Assembly: GCA_947561715.1 (NCBI GenBank)
Contig: OX387197.1
Location: 8,119,001 to 8,183,000, forward strand
Length of the DNA: 64,000 nt
Origin: Ascidia mentula
Taxonomy: Eukaryota; Chordata; Ascidiacea; Phlebobranchia; Ascidiidae
Direction of reading: 5' to 3'
Both the position numbers and the translations under genes were made by a program. The notes beneath the pieces were generated by a model. That model saw nothing but the letters and a program-made list of their open reading frames with translations, searched no databases and was not told where the DNA came from. Shown piece after piece: positions 15,001-24,679 of the stretch; position 1 is the first letter of the stretch, and every line of letters starts with the position of its first letter.

Positions 15001-16096
15001 GGAAAGCAATAAGGATTTTTAAATACAACGGAATAAAATCTATCTTACTTTCCCTGCAGTTCCCAGGGTCGAAAGTTCACTTGTACTGTCAACCCAAACA
15101 CTCACATAACACTGGTTCAGGGGTTCGTCTAAACAATATTTCATGATCACTTTAATGCTCCCAAAAACGTAAACCACTCTTTAAATTAACCAAACAACGC
15201 ACAACAATGCAACTACTTTCGAACGCACAGGTTTCTTGATTAATATTTCCAACCAATACCGTTGGTTAGTTTTTCCAAATTACAAACAAAAAAAATTTAG
15301 GAAATGTTGTACTCACGAAGACAGCATATCCTAAACAAATCGGTTTCCTTGAGTTGAAAAGTTCCACGAAAGCGCATTAGTGATCCGCTAGAGGCGATAG
15401 AGGAGCGCAAAACATTCCAGTCGTCTTCGGTCTTCTTGTATGGGATTTGTAGATCGGTACTTGGCGAAATCGCATTTTCTTTAGTCAGATAGAGCGAGAA
15501 ATCGAAGTGGTGTTCGTCGTCAAGACCATTCAATAGCGACGGGAGAGCCAAACTGCGCAACATTTATCACAAACCTGAACACTGATTTAGAACAAAAAAC
15601 GATACTATGACATCGCTTGGTCAAAGGAAATGGTTTAAACCTGGGGTCATTAAATATAACGTTGATATCCAAAGAAAAGTCGACTTCGAAAGATTCGTCG
15701 TTTGTAGTGGTTTGTCGAATCGCGGAAACCGACAACACCGGCAGCAGATCAATGTAAACTTCACTCTCACAATCAACGTAGAATGGAGTCGTCGCCCGGT
15801 TGTTGGAGGTTATAGCGAAGTTAAAATTAGAAACTCGTGCGCTGTTGCCATTTTGCAATTCCACATGAAGAAAGCGCTGCAAAATTTCAGATAAAAGTTA
15901 ACTTCGCGACAATCGTGGGGGCCATGCGGCAATTAACTCAAACAAATCTAAAAGCAGAATTCACTCTTGCCTGGTTAGCACAAGGTGCGGAAACCGGGAA
16001 CTCAATGTAACCCCTGGCACGATAATTAAACTCGTTTTGGTTTACGTTGAAACCAGCCCACAGCGGGGGATCCACCGACCACCATTCGTTGATTGT
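1..16096 (-). CDS. Giant extracellular repeat protein, C-terminal part (partial, runs off left edge)
   Basis: About 25 minus-strand exons separated by short introns. Coding exons read clearly at about 16,096-15,971, 15,881-15,647, 15,560-15,300, 15,009-14,500, 14,126-13,470, 13,090-12,640, 8,310-8,180, 8,122-8,013, 6,543-3,920 and 3,502-2,560, with smaller ones between. The product is rich in N-x-S/T sites and short beta-strand-like blocks and has no transmembrane segment in the part visible. A recurring pattern is a block ending in D-x-x-N-N followed about 12 residues later by D-L-V, for example EYDNTNNVAS in the long exon, which resembles CARDB-type beta-sandwich repeats (tentative). The exon at 16,096-15,971 ends in a GC donor (CAG/GCAAGA). 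It begins in phase 0, matching the open donor at about 25,290, so this block is probably the continuation of the gene that starts at 35,186. No stop or poly(A) signal is visible before base 1. Function unknown; extracellular adhesion or matrix is the likely setting. Confidence 0.72.
3920..6543 (-). CDS. Single 2.6-kb coding exon of the giant extracellular protein
   Basis: Open reading of about 874 codons from an acceptor (CATACAG) at 6,544 to a donor (AAAG/GTATGG) at 3,920. It is far longer than the other exons, which are mostly 60-600 bp. It holds several tandem copies of the repeat, with paired cysteines, more than twenty N-x-S/T sequons and a CARDB-like D-x-x-N-N motif. Near 4,419-4,470 the sequence RSRRE is a basic site of the furin type (R-x-x-R), just before a VACP block that opens the next repeat. 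No membrane segment. Its size suggests intron loss or retention of an ancestral exon. The assignment as coding rests on the long open frame and on protein style shared with its neighbours. Confidence 0.85.
6899..6970. repeat. Fold-back inverted repeat with 27-bp arms
   Basis: Arms 6,899-6,925 and 6,944-6,970 pair with one mismatch across an 18-bp spacer (core AAAGAGACTGGCCCATATT). It could form a strong hairpin. Sequence just left of it (TCATAATTCTGAG) recurs at 44,220. Confidence 0.8.
8706..8935. mobile_element. hAT-like non-autonomous element, 230 bp
   Basis: Ends CAGAGTTTTCCAAAC and GGTTGGGAATCACTG are imperfect inverted repeats of the hAT type. Flanks CTGCAGAG and CTGTAGTG are an 8-bp target duplication with two differences. 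Internal GGTGGTACGCG motifs are repeated several times. Lies in an intron of the giant gene (about 8,310-9,106). Confidence 0.7.
9661..9712 (-). repeat. Dispersed short repeat, copy 1
   Basis: Reverse-complement copy of a unit whose core is GCAGACAG, then ACTGTTTCGACCT and CATCAGTGCAG. Intronic in the giant gene. Confidence 0.6.
9893..9930. repeat. Perfect 19-bp tandem duplication
   Basis: TACCCTGAGGGAGCCTTGT occurs twice head to tail, followed by GGCGAAACGTCGGTGAATAAA, which looks like the tail of an interspersed repeat. Intronic; no exon read between about 9,400 and 10,160. Confidence 0.7.
12180..12640. other. Long AT-rich intron of the giant gene
   Basis: Very AT-rich with long A and T runs; no exon or repeat recognised on either strand. 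Confidence 0.5.
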
Positions 16097-16208
16097 CTGC
16101 GAAGTAATATTAATAATATTTAGTTTTAACTTTCTTTTGACTTGTATAACTTGGTGCTTTTATAACATGGCTGATTAACTACAATGGAGACGGTACGAAT
16201 CAAAATGT

Positions 16209-16500
16209 ATGGGGCACCAGATTGAGTATCATTTGGGGAACAACGAAACGTCCACCAATAAGGCGCTGGGTGCCCATACGTTGCAGTCAATTTCACAAAC
16301 GCGTTGTCGTGTGATTATTGGTAAAAACCATAACCATGCTGCAGAAAAGTGCCGTAAGCTGCAAGTCATCTGTCGTCTATACCAAGTCACGGGAAGCAAT
16401 AAAATGATCCAACATCCTGTCAAGACGCGCATGATAGCTGTCAGCAATGGAACATCATAACACGAGTTAAAAACATCGTACGATACACACTGTGTTTCCA
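16209..16500. other. Space between CWH43-like 3' end and giant-gene exon
   Basis: Short frames on both strands, but no start with a signal peptide and no exon with good splice sites in phase. An independent first exon for the downstream giant-gene block is not apparent. Confidence 0.45.
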
Positions 16501-16718
16501 AGTATAGTTTATTGTCAGAAAGTTTTGAAATACTTTAATTTGATGACAAACAAATTTAATAAAAACATTAACTGATAACAACTGTCTTTTCATAGAAGGT
16601 TTTCATTACGTAACATTTTCACGTACACAAAACTTTAGGGCAACAAATACGCGCAACACAAACAAGCACAATATTATCTTAGTGCTGTTAAAACTCCTAG
16701 AACAATCGAAAGAAACAT

Positions 16719-17551
16719 TCACACAAAGAAGTCGGCAATCACAGGGTAATGATCCGAAGCAAGTCCTGTTTCATTTATGACTCGTGCGTGTTTAACAATA
16801 TGTAAACCTCTGTAGAAAATATAGTCGATGGGCCGGTCTTCGCCCCAAGCGGAGTTTAGAGTTGCCACTTTCAATGACTCTCTCGTGCTGTTGAACGCGT
16901 TGCTCATATTATACTTATGGTAAAGGAAGTCGAGATTCTTGGACATAGGAATCATGTTTAAGTCGCCCAGCACAATTACTGGATCAGGAGTCTGATCAAG
17001 TAGAAGCTGCAAGTAATTCATTTGAGGTTCAAGCAGGGCTTGGGCATCTTTCGATGCGTTAACGTACACAAAGTGAATACTGATAACTGATAGAATCCGA
17101 GGAGGTTTGTCTGGTTTCTGTGCTTTTAGAACTACTTGAACTTTGCTTACGCCGTAGTTATACACCACGTTGTCTTCCTGCGTCGGAAGTGGTTGGGCGA
17201 ATTCCAATGCGAAAGGCAAACGCGAAACAATGCTGATATCCCCACCTCCGTTTCGCATTGGGTTCACAGTGAAATGGGCGTACATGCGGTTGTTCAATGC
17301 AACATAGTGTGTGTAGTCTGTCGAGCTGAAGAACGGATCAACTGTGTGCGATTCTTGCATCGCGGCAAGGTCAACTTTGTACTTTTGGACAATATTCGAT
17401 GCCGTGTAAGCGTTTGCCCGTTCCAAAACACCTTTCCCCAACATTACATTAAACGTCATCACACGCAAGGTCGTCTTATTGAATTCCTCGTAACCGCCGA
17501 GTTCCGGCCCTTTGTACGTGCCGACTCCGTAAAGGGTGAAGCAAGTGACTA
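16719..17551 (-). CDS. CWH43: CWH43/PGAP2IP-like gene, C-terminal endonuclease/exonuclease/phosphatase part (separated by transposon)
   Basis: Reads VTCFTLYGVGTYKG, then an EEP-fold domain to the stop at 16,719. Motifs seen: MTFNV with its Asn near the start, AMQES (catalytic Glu), VLGDLN (Asp and Asn), DRPIDYIFYRG and LASDHYPV (the terminal SDH signature). All EEP catalytic positions look present. In yeast Cwh43 and animal CWH43/PGAP2IP this domain follows a multi-pass membrane region and acts in remodelling or ceramide attachment of GPI-anchor lipid. Here the first codons directly continue the membrane helix encoded at 22,932 and upstream, once the transposon and one TA are ignored. A separate start at 17,579 would use transposon sequence and is not likely native. 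An AATAAA on the minus strand near 16,508 is a plausible poly(A) signal. The symbol is by family; CWH43 and PGAP2IP cannot be separated by eye. Confidence 0.85.
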
Positions 17552-17800
17552 CACTGTAAATCCAAAGGGTGGAAAACATAAAAAATGGATGTAATTTTAC
17601 ACCTTACGACTGTTTTTGCATGTTTTTTTTCCACCGTGTAAGGAACACCACCCGTTTGGTTACTATTTCGCACGTTGGGGTGTTTTAATACCACCATTTA
17701 TATTGTGGTGTATGAATGGGTGATAGAATTCCACCTTTCGCGACAATGAATTTTTGATGTTTGTGTACCAGCGTTTATGTACCATTGACATGCTCGCACG
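17552..17800. repeat. Left terminal inverted repeat and subterminal motif cluster
   Basis: CACTGTAAATC followed by repeated GGGTGG, CCACC and GTGTTTTAAT-type motifs in both orientations over about 200 bp. Subterminal arrays of this kind bind the element's own proteins in CACTA transposons; binding here is inferred. Confidence 0.8.
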
Positions 17801-17837
17801 TTAGGTGTATAAGAGGTAATACATTTTTGATTCTGTG

Positions 17838-17900
17838 TATATATAAAAGTAGTGTTTAGACGCTAAGTTACAAGTGGCTAAATCGTCCCGAGAAGGTAAG
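17838..17900 (+). promoter_or_regulatory. TATA-box promoter and non-coding first exon of the transposon
   Basis: TATATATAAAAG at 17,838 is followed about 50 bp later by a donor-like GAGAAG/GTAAGACT. An acceptor-like TTTGTTCAG near 18,260 could complete a 5' UTR intron ahead of the transposase start at 18,347. Confidence 0.55.
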
Positions 17901-18346
17901 ACTTTTATTGTCTAATTAACGTACATTTAAAAAAAATTACACTGTTTAAGTATATACTAAAATGTAGATAAAAAAACACACATAACTCGGATATTGCTTC
18001 CGACTTAATTGCATTGACGTAAACGTTGTCCGTGTGTCGATTTCTATGATCAAAGCTTTTGAGACCACGTGATGATGGTTGTCTTCTGTTTTCGACGAAC
18101 GAAACGCGTGTGGTGAGTGAAGTATGTTGTGTTTTAAAGAAGTTAAACTTATGCTTTTGTGTGAAGTAATTTTTGATTTTCTGGTATTGCAACTTATTGT
18201 TCCATTAGGTTACATAAGTGTAGTATAATATTCGTTTTGGTGTATTCCATTTGTTCAGCCCTTGTTAAAAATTCTTGCGTTTTTGACAATTTTAAAGGGA
18301 GTGAATTACATTGTAAGTGTGACTGCTGATTTAATTTTGCTTGATT

Positions 18347-20758
18347 ATGGAGATTGTCAGATACCCATGCCCATTTCGAAGTTGCAACAGTTTTTTTTCA
18401 AGTCGAAAACTACTATTAGCCCACTTGAGAACTGATCATGTTTCATCAAGACCTTTGTTGCTGCAATGCAAAATAGTTGATTGTGGTAAAATATATACAA
18501 GTATAAGAAGCTTTGAAAAGCACATTTCAAGAATGCATTCAAATTTGTTGCAATTGGAAAACACACCAGTGGCAATGGCTATTGAACAGACAGATATTAA
18601 TGAGCCAATAGAAGCTGAGACAAGCAGTGAATTTGCTGAGAGCAGAGTTTACATTCCAACAGAAACAACTTTTGTGCACAACATGGCTAGATTTGTTTTA
18701 ATGATGCAAGAAAAGTATTCACTTCCAAGATCAACTTCCCACTACATGATCAATGAAATGATGGGTTTGTTTTCAAGTTTTCACAGTGCTGTACTTGAAG
18801 CTCACTCTTCGACTTTGATCTTGAGTGAAGAATATCAATATTTAAACAACAAAGAATATTTGATGAATCTATGGCATAAAATAAAAAATGAAAGAGAATT
18901 TGCTACATACTGTTCATCAATTGGACTAGTGCAAGCAATTCAAGTAAATTTTGATGACAATAAGTCAGTTTTCTATGTGCCAATATTAAAGACCTTGACC
19001 ATTTACTTGCAAAATTCAGAAGTATGGGAAGAATATCTAATTAACAGTTCTGCCCATTACAGTGATGAGATAATGCTTGATTTTACATGTGGGGAGTTTT
19101 TTCTAAATCATCCTTTCTTTCATGGCAATAAACAACTATTGCGGCTGCATCTCTATTGTGATGATGTGGAAATGTGTAATCCCATTGGATCTTCTCGAAA
19201 GAAGAACAAATTAACATGCTTTTACTTCACAGTTGGAAATGTGGGTCAAAAACATTTGTCATCTTTAAAAAACATTTTTGTTTGCCTTATAACACAATCT
19301 TCTTTAGTAAAAGAGTTGGGCTACAAAAAAGTTTTACAGCCTCTTTTGACCGATATCAATATTCTGGAAAAAAGTGGGATACAAATTAAAACCAGTTGTG
19401 ACAGTTCTGAAACCATTAGAGGTTCAGTGGCAACTCTAGCTGCTGATAATTTAGGCGCACACGACATTGGCGGTTTCAGGAAATGCTTCAGCAGTGGAAA
19501 AATATGCAGGTTTTGCATGTGTACCTATGAGGACGTTAAAGTAAAGTTTAGGGAAGATGAATTCCAACTAAGAACACCACATATTCATAATTGTCATGTT
19601 AATGAAGTCCTCGATGATGCTAACTTGGCTTCTGTGTATGGGGTGGTGAAGCCATGTCCGCTTGCATGTATTACTGGATTTAGTGCGGTCACGTCACTAC
19701 CACCAGACATAATGCATGACTGCCTGGAAGGTGTAATACCAACAACAATGCAGGCAATTTTTAACTACGTTCATTCAAATGGCATCATATCATATGCAAG
19801 TATAAATGAAAAAATTCGCCAATTTCAGTTTGGCAAAATAGATGCGAAAAATCGTCCAAGGTGTTTACCATTAGATGTTGTTCATCCAGGTGGAAAACTT
19901 CATATGACTGCTAGTGAAAACTGGTGCTTGTTTCACTATTTGCCATTTTTCATTGCAGAAGAGGTTCCAAAAGAAGACATTGTTTGGAAATTGTACAACC
20001 TTCTGGCTGAAAGTCTGGAAATTGTGTTTGCACCAGTTTTACATAAAGATTGGTGTGAATATTTACGCATAGTTACTACAGAGTTTTATGCAGTGTTTCA
20101 AGAATTTGCTCCAGATTTTCTCAAACCCAAGTTTCACTATTTGATTCATTACAGTAGGCTTATCTTGCTTTATGGGCCATTGAGGCAACGGTGGTGCATG
20201 AGATATGAATCATATCACAGAAGAATAAAGAAAATTGCTACTCAATGCAGAAACTTTAAAAACATTTGCAAAACTGTTACAGATAGGATTCAGTTCCAAA
20301 AATGTTGGGAGCTTAACGAGGCCAATACTGGTACTGACTTAACTTCTTTTCAACCTGGTGATTTTTGCAGTTTACCGAAAACTGTCACGACTTACCTTGT
20401 TTCATTGTATGGAAATCTAACAAATTGCAGTCTTTCCACAAGCAACCACATTACCATTGGTGGTTGTTTCTATGCAGTGAACTGTGTTTATGTAGTGGAT
20501 ATTGAAAATGATGTTCCTATGTTTGTCACTATAAAACACATTTTATCTGTTGACAGTTGTGTAATTTTTCATGCCACATATCTAAAGTGTGTTGCCTTTA
20601 ATTCGATGTTGTTTAGTTATGAGGTGGTACCCGTTGATTTGAATTTGTTTTTTAAACCGGGCGATGAAGTTTTACATGGTGCATCCAACATAATTACTCA
20701 CAAAAAGAAGTTATATGTTAGAATGAGGCACAGAATTATAAAATTAAATTCCATATGA
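18347..20758 (+). CDS. EnSpm/CACTA-type transposase-like protein with N-terminal C2H2 fingers
   Basis: Uninterrupted 803-codon ORF. I chose the ATG at 18,347 (MEIVRYPCPF); the two codons before it are TTG ATT. Residues about 6-28 form a C2H2 finger (C-x4-C, H-x4-H) and a second one follows (CKIVDCGKIY, then H-x4-H). The central region has DNLGAHDIGGF, a Cys cluster CRFCMCTYEDV and PPDIMHDCLEG, a set of motifs shared by transposase-like proteins of animal EnSpm-related elements. The two conserved Asp positions are candidates for the DDE/D catalytic triad; I could not place the third residue. Codon use is more AT-rich than in the host genes around it. It probably binds the element ends and catalyses cut-and-paste movement. 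Confidence 0.82.
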   Translation: MEIVRYPCPFRSCNSFFSSRKLLLAHLRTDHVSSRPLLLQCKIVDCGKIYTSIRSFEKHISRMHSNLLQLENTPVAMAIEQTDINEPIEAETSSEFAESRVYIPTETTFVHNMARFVLMMQEKYSLPRSTSHYMINEMMGLFSSFHSAVLEAHSSTLILSEEYQYLNNKEYLMNLWHKIKNEREFATYCSSIGLVQAIQVNFDDNKSVFYVPILKTLTIYLQNSEVWEEYLINSSAHYSDEIMLDFTCGEFFLNHPFFHGNKQLLRLHLYCDDVEMCNPIGSSRKKNKLTCFYFTVGNVGQKHLSSLKNIFVCLITQSSLVKELGYKKVLQPLLTDINILEKSGIQIKTSCDSSETIRGSVATLAADNLGAHDIGGFRKCFSSGKICRFCMCTYEDVKVKFREDEFQLRTPHIHNCHVNEVLDDANLASVYGVVKPCPLACITGFSAVTSLPPDIMHDCLEGVIPTTMQAIFNYVHSNGIISYASINEKIRQFQFGKIDAKNRPRCLPLDVVHPGGKLHMTASENWCLFHYLPFFIAEEVPKEDIVWKLYNLLAESLEIVFAPVLHKDWCEYLRIVTTEFYAVFQEFAPDFLKPKFHYLIHYSRLILLYGPLRQRWCMRYESYHRRIKKIATQCRNFKNICKTVTDRIQFQKCWELNEANTGTDLTSFQPGDFCSLPKTVTTYLVSLYGNLTNCSLSTSNHITIGGCFYAVNCVYVVDIENDVPMFVTIKHILSVDSCVIFHATYLKCVAFNSMLFSYEVVPVDLNLFFKPGDEVLHGASNIITHKKKLYVRMRHRIIKLNSI

Positions 20759-20881
20759 GTTGCTGTTGGCCCTCATGAATTTAATTTTTATCTCTGGAGC
20801 CTGTATATTTATTGCTAGTATAGGATTGTGGCTGCCGTCTGGTTAAAACTTATTTTGTGTATTCCAGATATCCCATTTAAA

Positions 20882-22717
20882 ATGTATCATGTTACTTATG
20901 GTAGCAAAAAGAGACTTGTCTCATGCCAAAGTAGTGACGAAATCTATGATGCTGTGGCAAATGAGTTCGAAATTGCTGGTGCAATAAATATTCAGATCTT
21001 TAACGATGATTTCAAAGAATGGGTGGACATGGTATCCCTAGAAGAGCTTCCACCAAAGGGAAAGCTTTTAGTTACAAATGATACAGGTATATAACAAGGT
21101 TAACATAGCAAGTGATGTATTTACTGAATATTCTTTTTTAGGAAATGCCACTAATGATTCACCATCCGATGAAACTACATTTGTTGAACATGATACAACC
21201 ATTGATCCGGAAAGTTTGCGAATATGCAACTGGCTGTTTACATACAAACTGCCAGACTTTCCAGTTAATGTAACTCTTGAGCTGGATAAGCTAAACAATG
21301 GTGACAGACTTAAAGATACAACAAGAAGAAAAATTGTTCAAATATTATTCAATTCTGTATCATCACATGAATTGTAAGTTTATTTTTCGTGGTGATAAAA
21401 AAATGCATGCTGTTATTTTACATTTTACTATATTAACAGGTACCCATCTCCTCTGCAATACAGAACTGTATGCATGAAGCTAGTTGAAAAATACCCATTA
21501 CTTGCTGATAAAAGTAAACACAGTCCTATAGTAAGTGATGTGTAATACCTTCAGTAATAATCAAATCTAAAATATTTTATCTTCTGTTTTTAGGGTACAT
21601 GGGTTCAGAGCATCCGAACCAGGTTTCGGGATATGAGGCGGCCTTTACATTCTGTGGCACAAGTATCCAAAATGAAATCAAAATATGGTTTTTCAAAAGG
21701 CTCTACCTCAAATGAGCCTGTAAAAACTAACAAACCAAGACAGGTAGAATTATAAATACATAAATTTATCAAAATCTATGATGCACTTTGTTTAGATCAC
21801 TCAAAATAGTGATGCAAGTGTATGTGACATTGAATGGATGCGAATTCAAATGCAACACGATCGGAAAGACTTTCATCTTTTGGATGAAAAAATGGGAAGC
21901 AGTTTTATTCATCGAAGGCAAGAAATCTTGGAGGGAAAGTCTGCTTTCTTAATTATTGAAAAATACCCTGCTCTGAAACTACCATCAATTGTAGGAAAAC
22001 CTTATGTACTACAACAGACATTATTTAATTTTGGTGTTTTTGCTAGATTATTTCTGAACTACAAAGAATTGTTGGGAGTTCTTACAACTTTCAACAAATT
22101 TTCACATCAAATTTGCAGAAACTAGCAGGATGCACAAAGGCAAAGAATTCAAAGGTCCCAGACTTTCTTCAAAACTATTGCAGAAATGCAAATGGTAAGA
22201 CACTGTCTGATCACATTTTCCTGTCAAATCATAATAATGCTTGGGTATTCAACAAAAAACTGTTTTATTTTAGGAGAAGCTGTAGAGCCATTAGTGGCAA
22301 TTCCACTTCTTTTTCATGAAAAGTATGAAGATTGGATGCTTGACAGTCTGGTAAGTTCTATTTTTGTGAATTTGCAAAGGTGTAACATCACTTTTACAAA
22401 GTATATTATGAATAGTGCATTGTTGTATGGAAGCCTTTAGTATTGTTTTTGTTTTTCAGAGTGAGGACGGAGTGGATAGTCCATACCCAATAATAGTAGT
22501 TGAACATGGGAATTTGTTCTTACAAGTGGAGAAAAACAAAATATGTTTGTGCGATAGCATGCAGCAAGCAGTCACTTTACAAGTTGCTGCGTATTGGATT
22601 TTCGACATTAAGTTTCCAAGCAGTTGCAACAAAACAGTGCAATTGATTGCATGGATGATGAACCTGCAACAAAAAGTTGCAATTCCAGTGCAACGTGTGA
22701 TAAACAAATTTCAATAA
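20882..22717 (+). CDS. Second transposon gene, accessory protein (eight exons)
   Basis: Exons 20,882-21,086, 21,142-21,373, 21,440-21,530, 21,594-21,743, 21,796-21,990, 22,047-22,194, 22,274-22,350 and 22,460-22,717. All introns are GT-AG of about 52-110 bp and all joins keep frame. The N-terminus (MYHVTYGSKKRLVSC) looks like a PB1/ubiquitin-like fold, then LPDFPVNVTLEL, KIVQILFNSV and a YPSPLQYRTVCMKLVEKYP block. This order resembles the SAMD3-like proteins that accompany similar transposase genes in fish genomes (recalled resemblance, not searched). AATAAATAAATAAA overlaps the stop and may be the poly(A) signal. Likely a cofactor of the transposase; role inferred from its position. Confidence 0.75.
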
Positions 22718-22739
22718 ATAAATAAACAATCGTTCTTTA

Positions 22740-22931
22740 TACACGTGTGCTAAGGTGTTTTCCTGATCGACATTTCCACCTGTAAGGGTAGATAATACTG
22801 CACTATTAGGGTGGTTTGTAGGTGGGTGGAAAGCAACACCTCATATAAAGGGGTGGGAAAAAATCACTCTGGGTGATACTTTAGGGACCACGCTTAAGGG
22901 TGGAAATTAATGCTGTTTACGATTTACAGTG
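22740..22931. repeat. Right terminal inverted repeat and subterminal motif cluster
   Basis: Contains TTTCCACC, AGGGTGG, GTGGGTGGAAAG, GGGGTGGG and AAGGGTGGAAAT copies and closes with GATTTACAGTG, the exact inverse of the left end. Confidence 0.8.
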
Positions 22932-24679
22932 TAGAAACAAAAACAAACCTAACAAACTCCACGAAAGTTTAAGTTCGAAAGTGCGGGTGCCTTGGGAAGA
23001 GCGCGCGGTTTGTCTGCTGCTAATCAAGTACCTGGAAACCACATTTAACGAAACAACGAACGTGATTCCTTTGGCAAGAGATAGCAGAATCGGAAAAAGA
23101 GCACAGATCACAGCGAAGGTAAAAATCAAACTGATGCGTTTCCAGTAAACGAGGGTCAGCAGAGGGATGGTTGAAAACACCCCCATGAAGTAAAATGACG
23201 TAAACGAAACTCCAATGTTGACAATACACACGGTCAAAGCCCGTCGGTTGTCCTTCAAACTCACGGGTGAGCTTGAGAGATGGAACAAACTACTCATCCA
23301 CTGAATAGGAATCGTAAAAGTTATGATCGCGCCTCCCACAAAAGCTCGCCATGAGCGAAGATAAAATTGAAGGCTTAGGCCTAAACACCATAAAGAAGTG
23401 ACCAACAACGCCGCAGACCAGGACCTGTTGTTGCACCTCAGTGTACTATGCAACAATGTGGCGGCAATGCAACCCAAGGCGGAAACCCACGCCAAAAGAC
23501 AGTTGGCTGGATAAGGAAACTTGATATCAGACCAACGGCTAAGTAGTCCAGGGGAAAGCCCCACCCAAAGGGTGATCCACAACACCGATCCCATCGACAA
23601 TGAGCAGAATATTAACTGGAAATAAAACGAAGCTGTTTGTCGGCGAGTCCAGGTTTTTCCAGGTTTTTCTTTGCGATCGTCACTTTCCAAATCCTGTGCT
23701 CGGTTCGCTTCAGTCGGCAACAACTGGAGTTCGTTTTTGTCCTCTGTCGCTGCACTGGAAGGCTGTGGTTTGCTCAACTCCTTAGTGATAACATGTACAG
23801 CGTTGGAGGCGACCGCTATCAATGCCACGGTGGTGCTCCCAGCCAAAGTCTGATGCAATATACCGGCTGTTGCGTTAATCCATCGAATATTCATTGATAT
23901 TGCAATGGAAACCGGAACATCCATCACAGATGCAGACTCCTGCAAAAACACATGTGTCTAAGTACAGCTAGCACATACATGGTTGCTACAAGAAACAACA
24001 AAATTTAAACAACGTGCAAGTAACATGCACAAAACGTTTCTTAGAAAATGTGAAAATGATCAATATTGAATGTGGGATAAAACGTGTTACTCCATTGAAA
24101 TGTTCAAAAAGGTGACATCCATGCTTAGTAAACGCATCCAAAGTTGCACTGCAAAATGCTTTTTGTAAAAGTCGTTTAACTCACGTTTCTGAACATAGAT
24201 CGAAGGTGCAGAGGGGCCAAAAACAGTCCGGTCGAGTAGAGACAGAGACGAAGGACTGGGTAGGCATCCAGAAACTGGCAGTTGCAGAGAGGCAAAATTG
24301 AGCAGCTGAGTGTGACGATGAAAATGTCGTAAAAATCAGAAATCCATTTGAAAACCTTCCATTTCTGTATTATTCTCAATCTTTCTTGGTCATTTCCAGG
24401 CTCCACGTTCTCATCCGTGTGTCGACTTTTCCACGTTCGCCACCAGAAGCAAACACACCACACAGTGATGTCGGCAATGTAGAGGGAAAGTGGGGAGCAA
24501 AGGTGGACAAATAGCTGGTTAAGAAGGGCGAGCACATTGAAGTCAAGAACGTCGGGTCTGAAGTGCTGATACATGTTGGCTTCGATAAAGGCTTCGAAGA
24601 GAGCCCAGTAATACAAAATCAAACTGATTCTGGCCACATGGTTGATGCCAAGCAGTATCCGGCTGCTGCAGACTTTCAT
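22932..24679 (-). CDS. CWH43: CWH43/PGAP2IP-like gene, N-terminal multi-pass membrane part
   Basis: Two exons: 24,679-24,185 (165 codons, donor AAC/GTGAGT) and 23,939-22,932 (336 codons, acceptor TTTTTGCAG). Together with 16,719-17,549 the gene would encode about 777 residues, close to the roughly 700 of vertebrate CWH43. The product has about 10 hydrophobic segments. The block SWRAFVGGAIITF aligns with the AAVSGCVFAIFT region of human CWH43, and the final helix SLLGLFLFL corresponds to the helix before its EEP domain. It is a GPI-lipid remodelling factor of the ER/Golgi membrane by family. The exon is interrupted in that last helix: after the CTA codon the reading enters the transposon and meets a stop within four codons. 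The gene lies on the same strand as, and inside, a long intron of the giant extracellular gene. Confidence 0.85.

Larger units (their letters stand above)
17552..22931 (+). mobile_element. EnSpm/CACTA-like DNA transposon, apparently intact, 5,380 bp
   Basis: Ends in perfect 11-bp terminal inverted repeats, CACTGTAAATC at 17,552 and GATTTACAGTG ending at 22,931, and is flanked by TA on both sides (17,550-17,551 and 22,932-22,933), a 2-bp target duplication. The CAC start and two-gene layout fit the CMC/EnSpm group. Both ends carry many short GGGTGG/CCACC motifs in both orientations, as in CACTA subterminal regions. It has its own TATA-type promoter, a non-coding first exon, a transposase-like ORF without interruption and an eight-exon second gene with every splice site in phase. 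Removing the element and one TA restores an unbroken host reading frame, so insertion looks recent. It is oriented opposite to the host gene. Confidence 0.9.

Noticed and set aside
17550-17579. Independent start of the EEP protein at 17,579
   Set aside because: Its first codons lie in transposon sequence; the upstream membrane exon continues in frame once the element is set aside.
17136-17594. Plus-strand 152-aa ORF over the EEP domain
   Set aside because: Antisense to a clear enzymatic domain; no known motifs.
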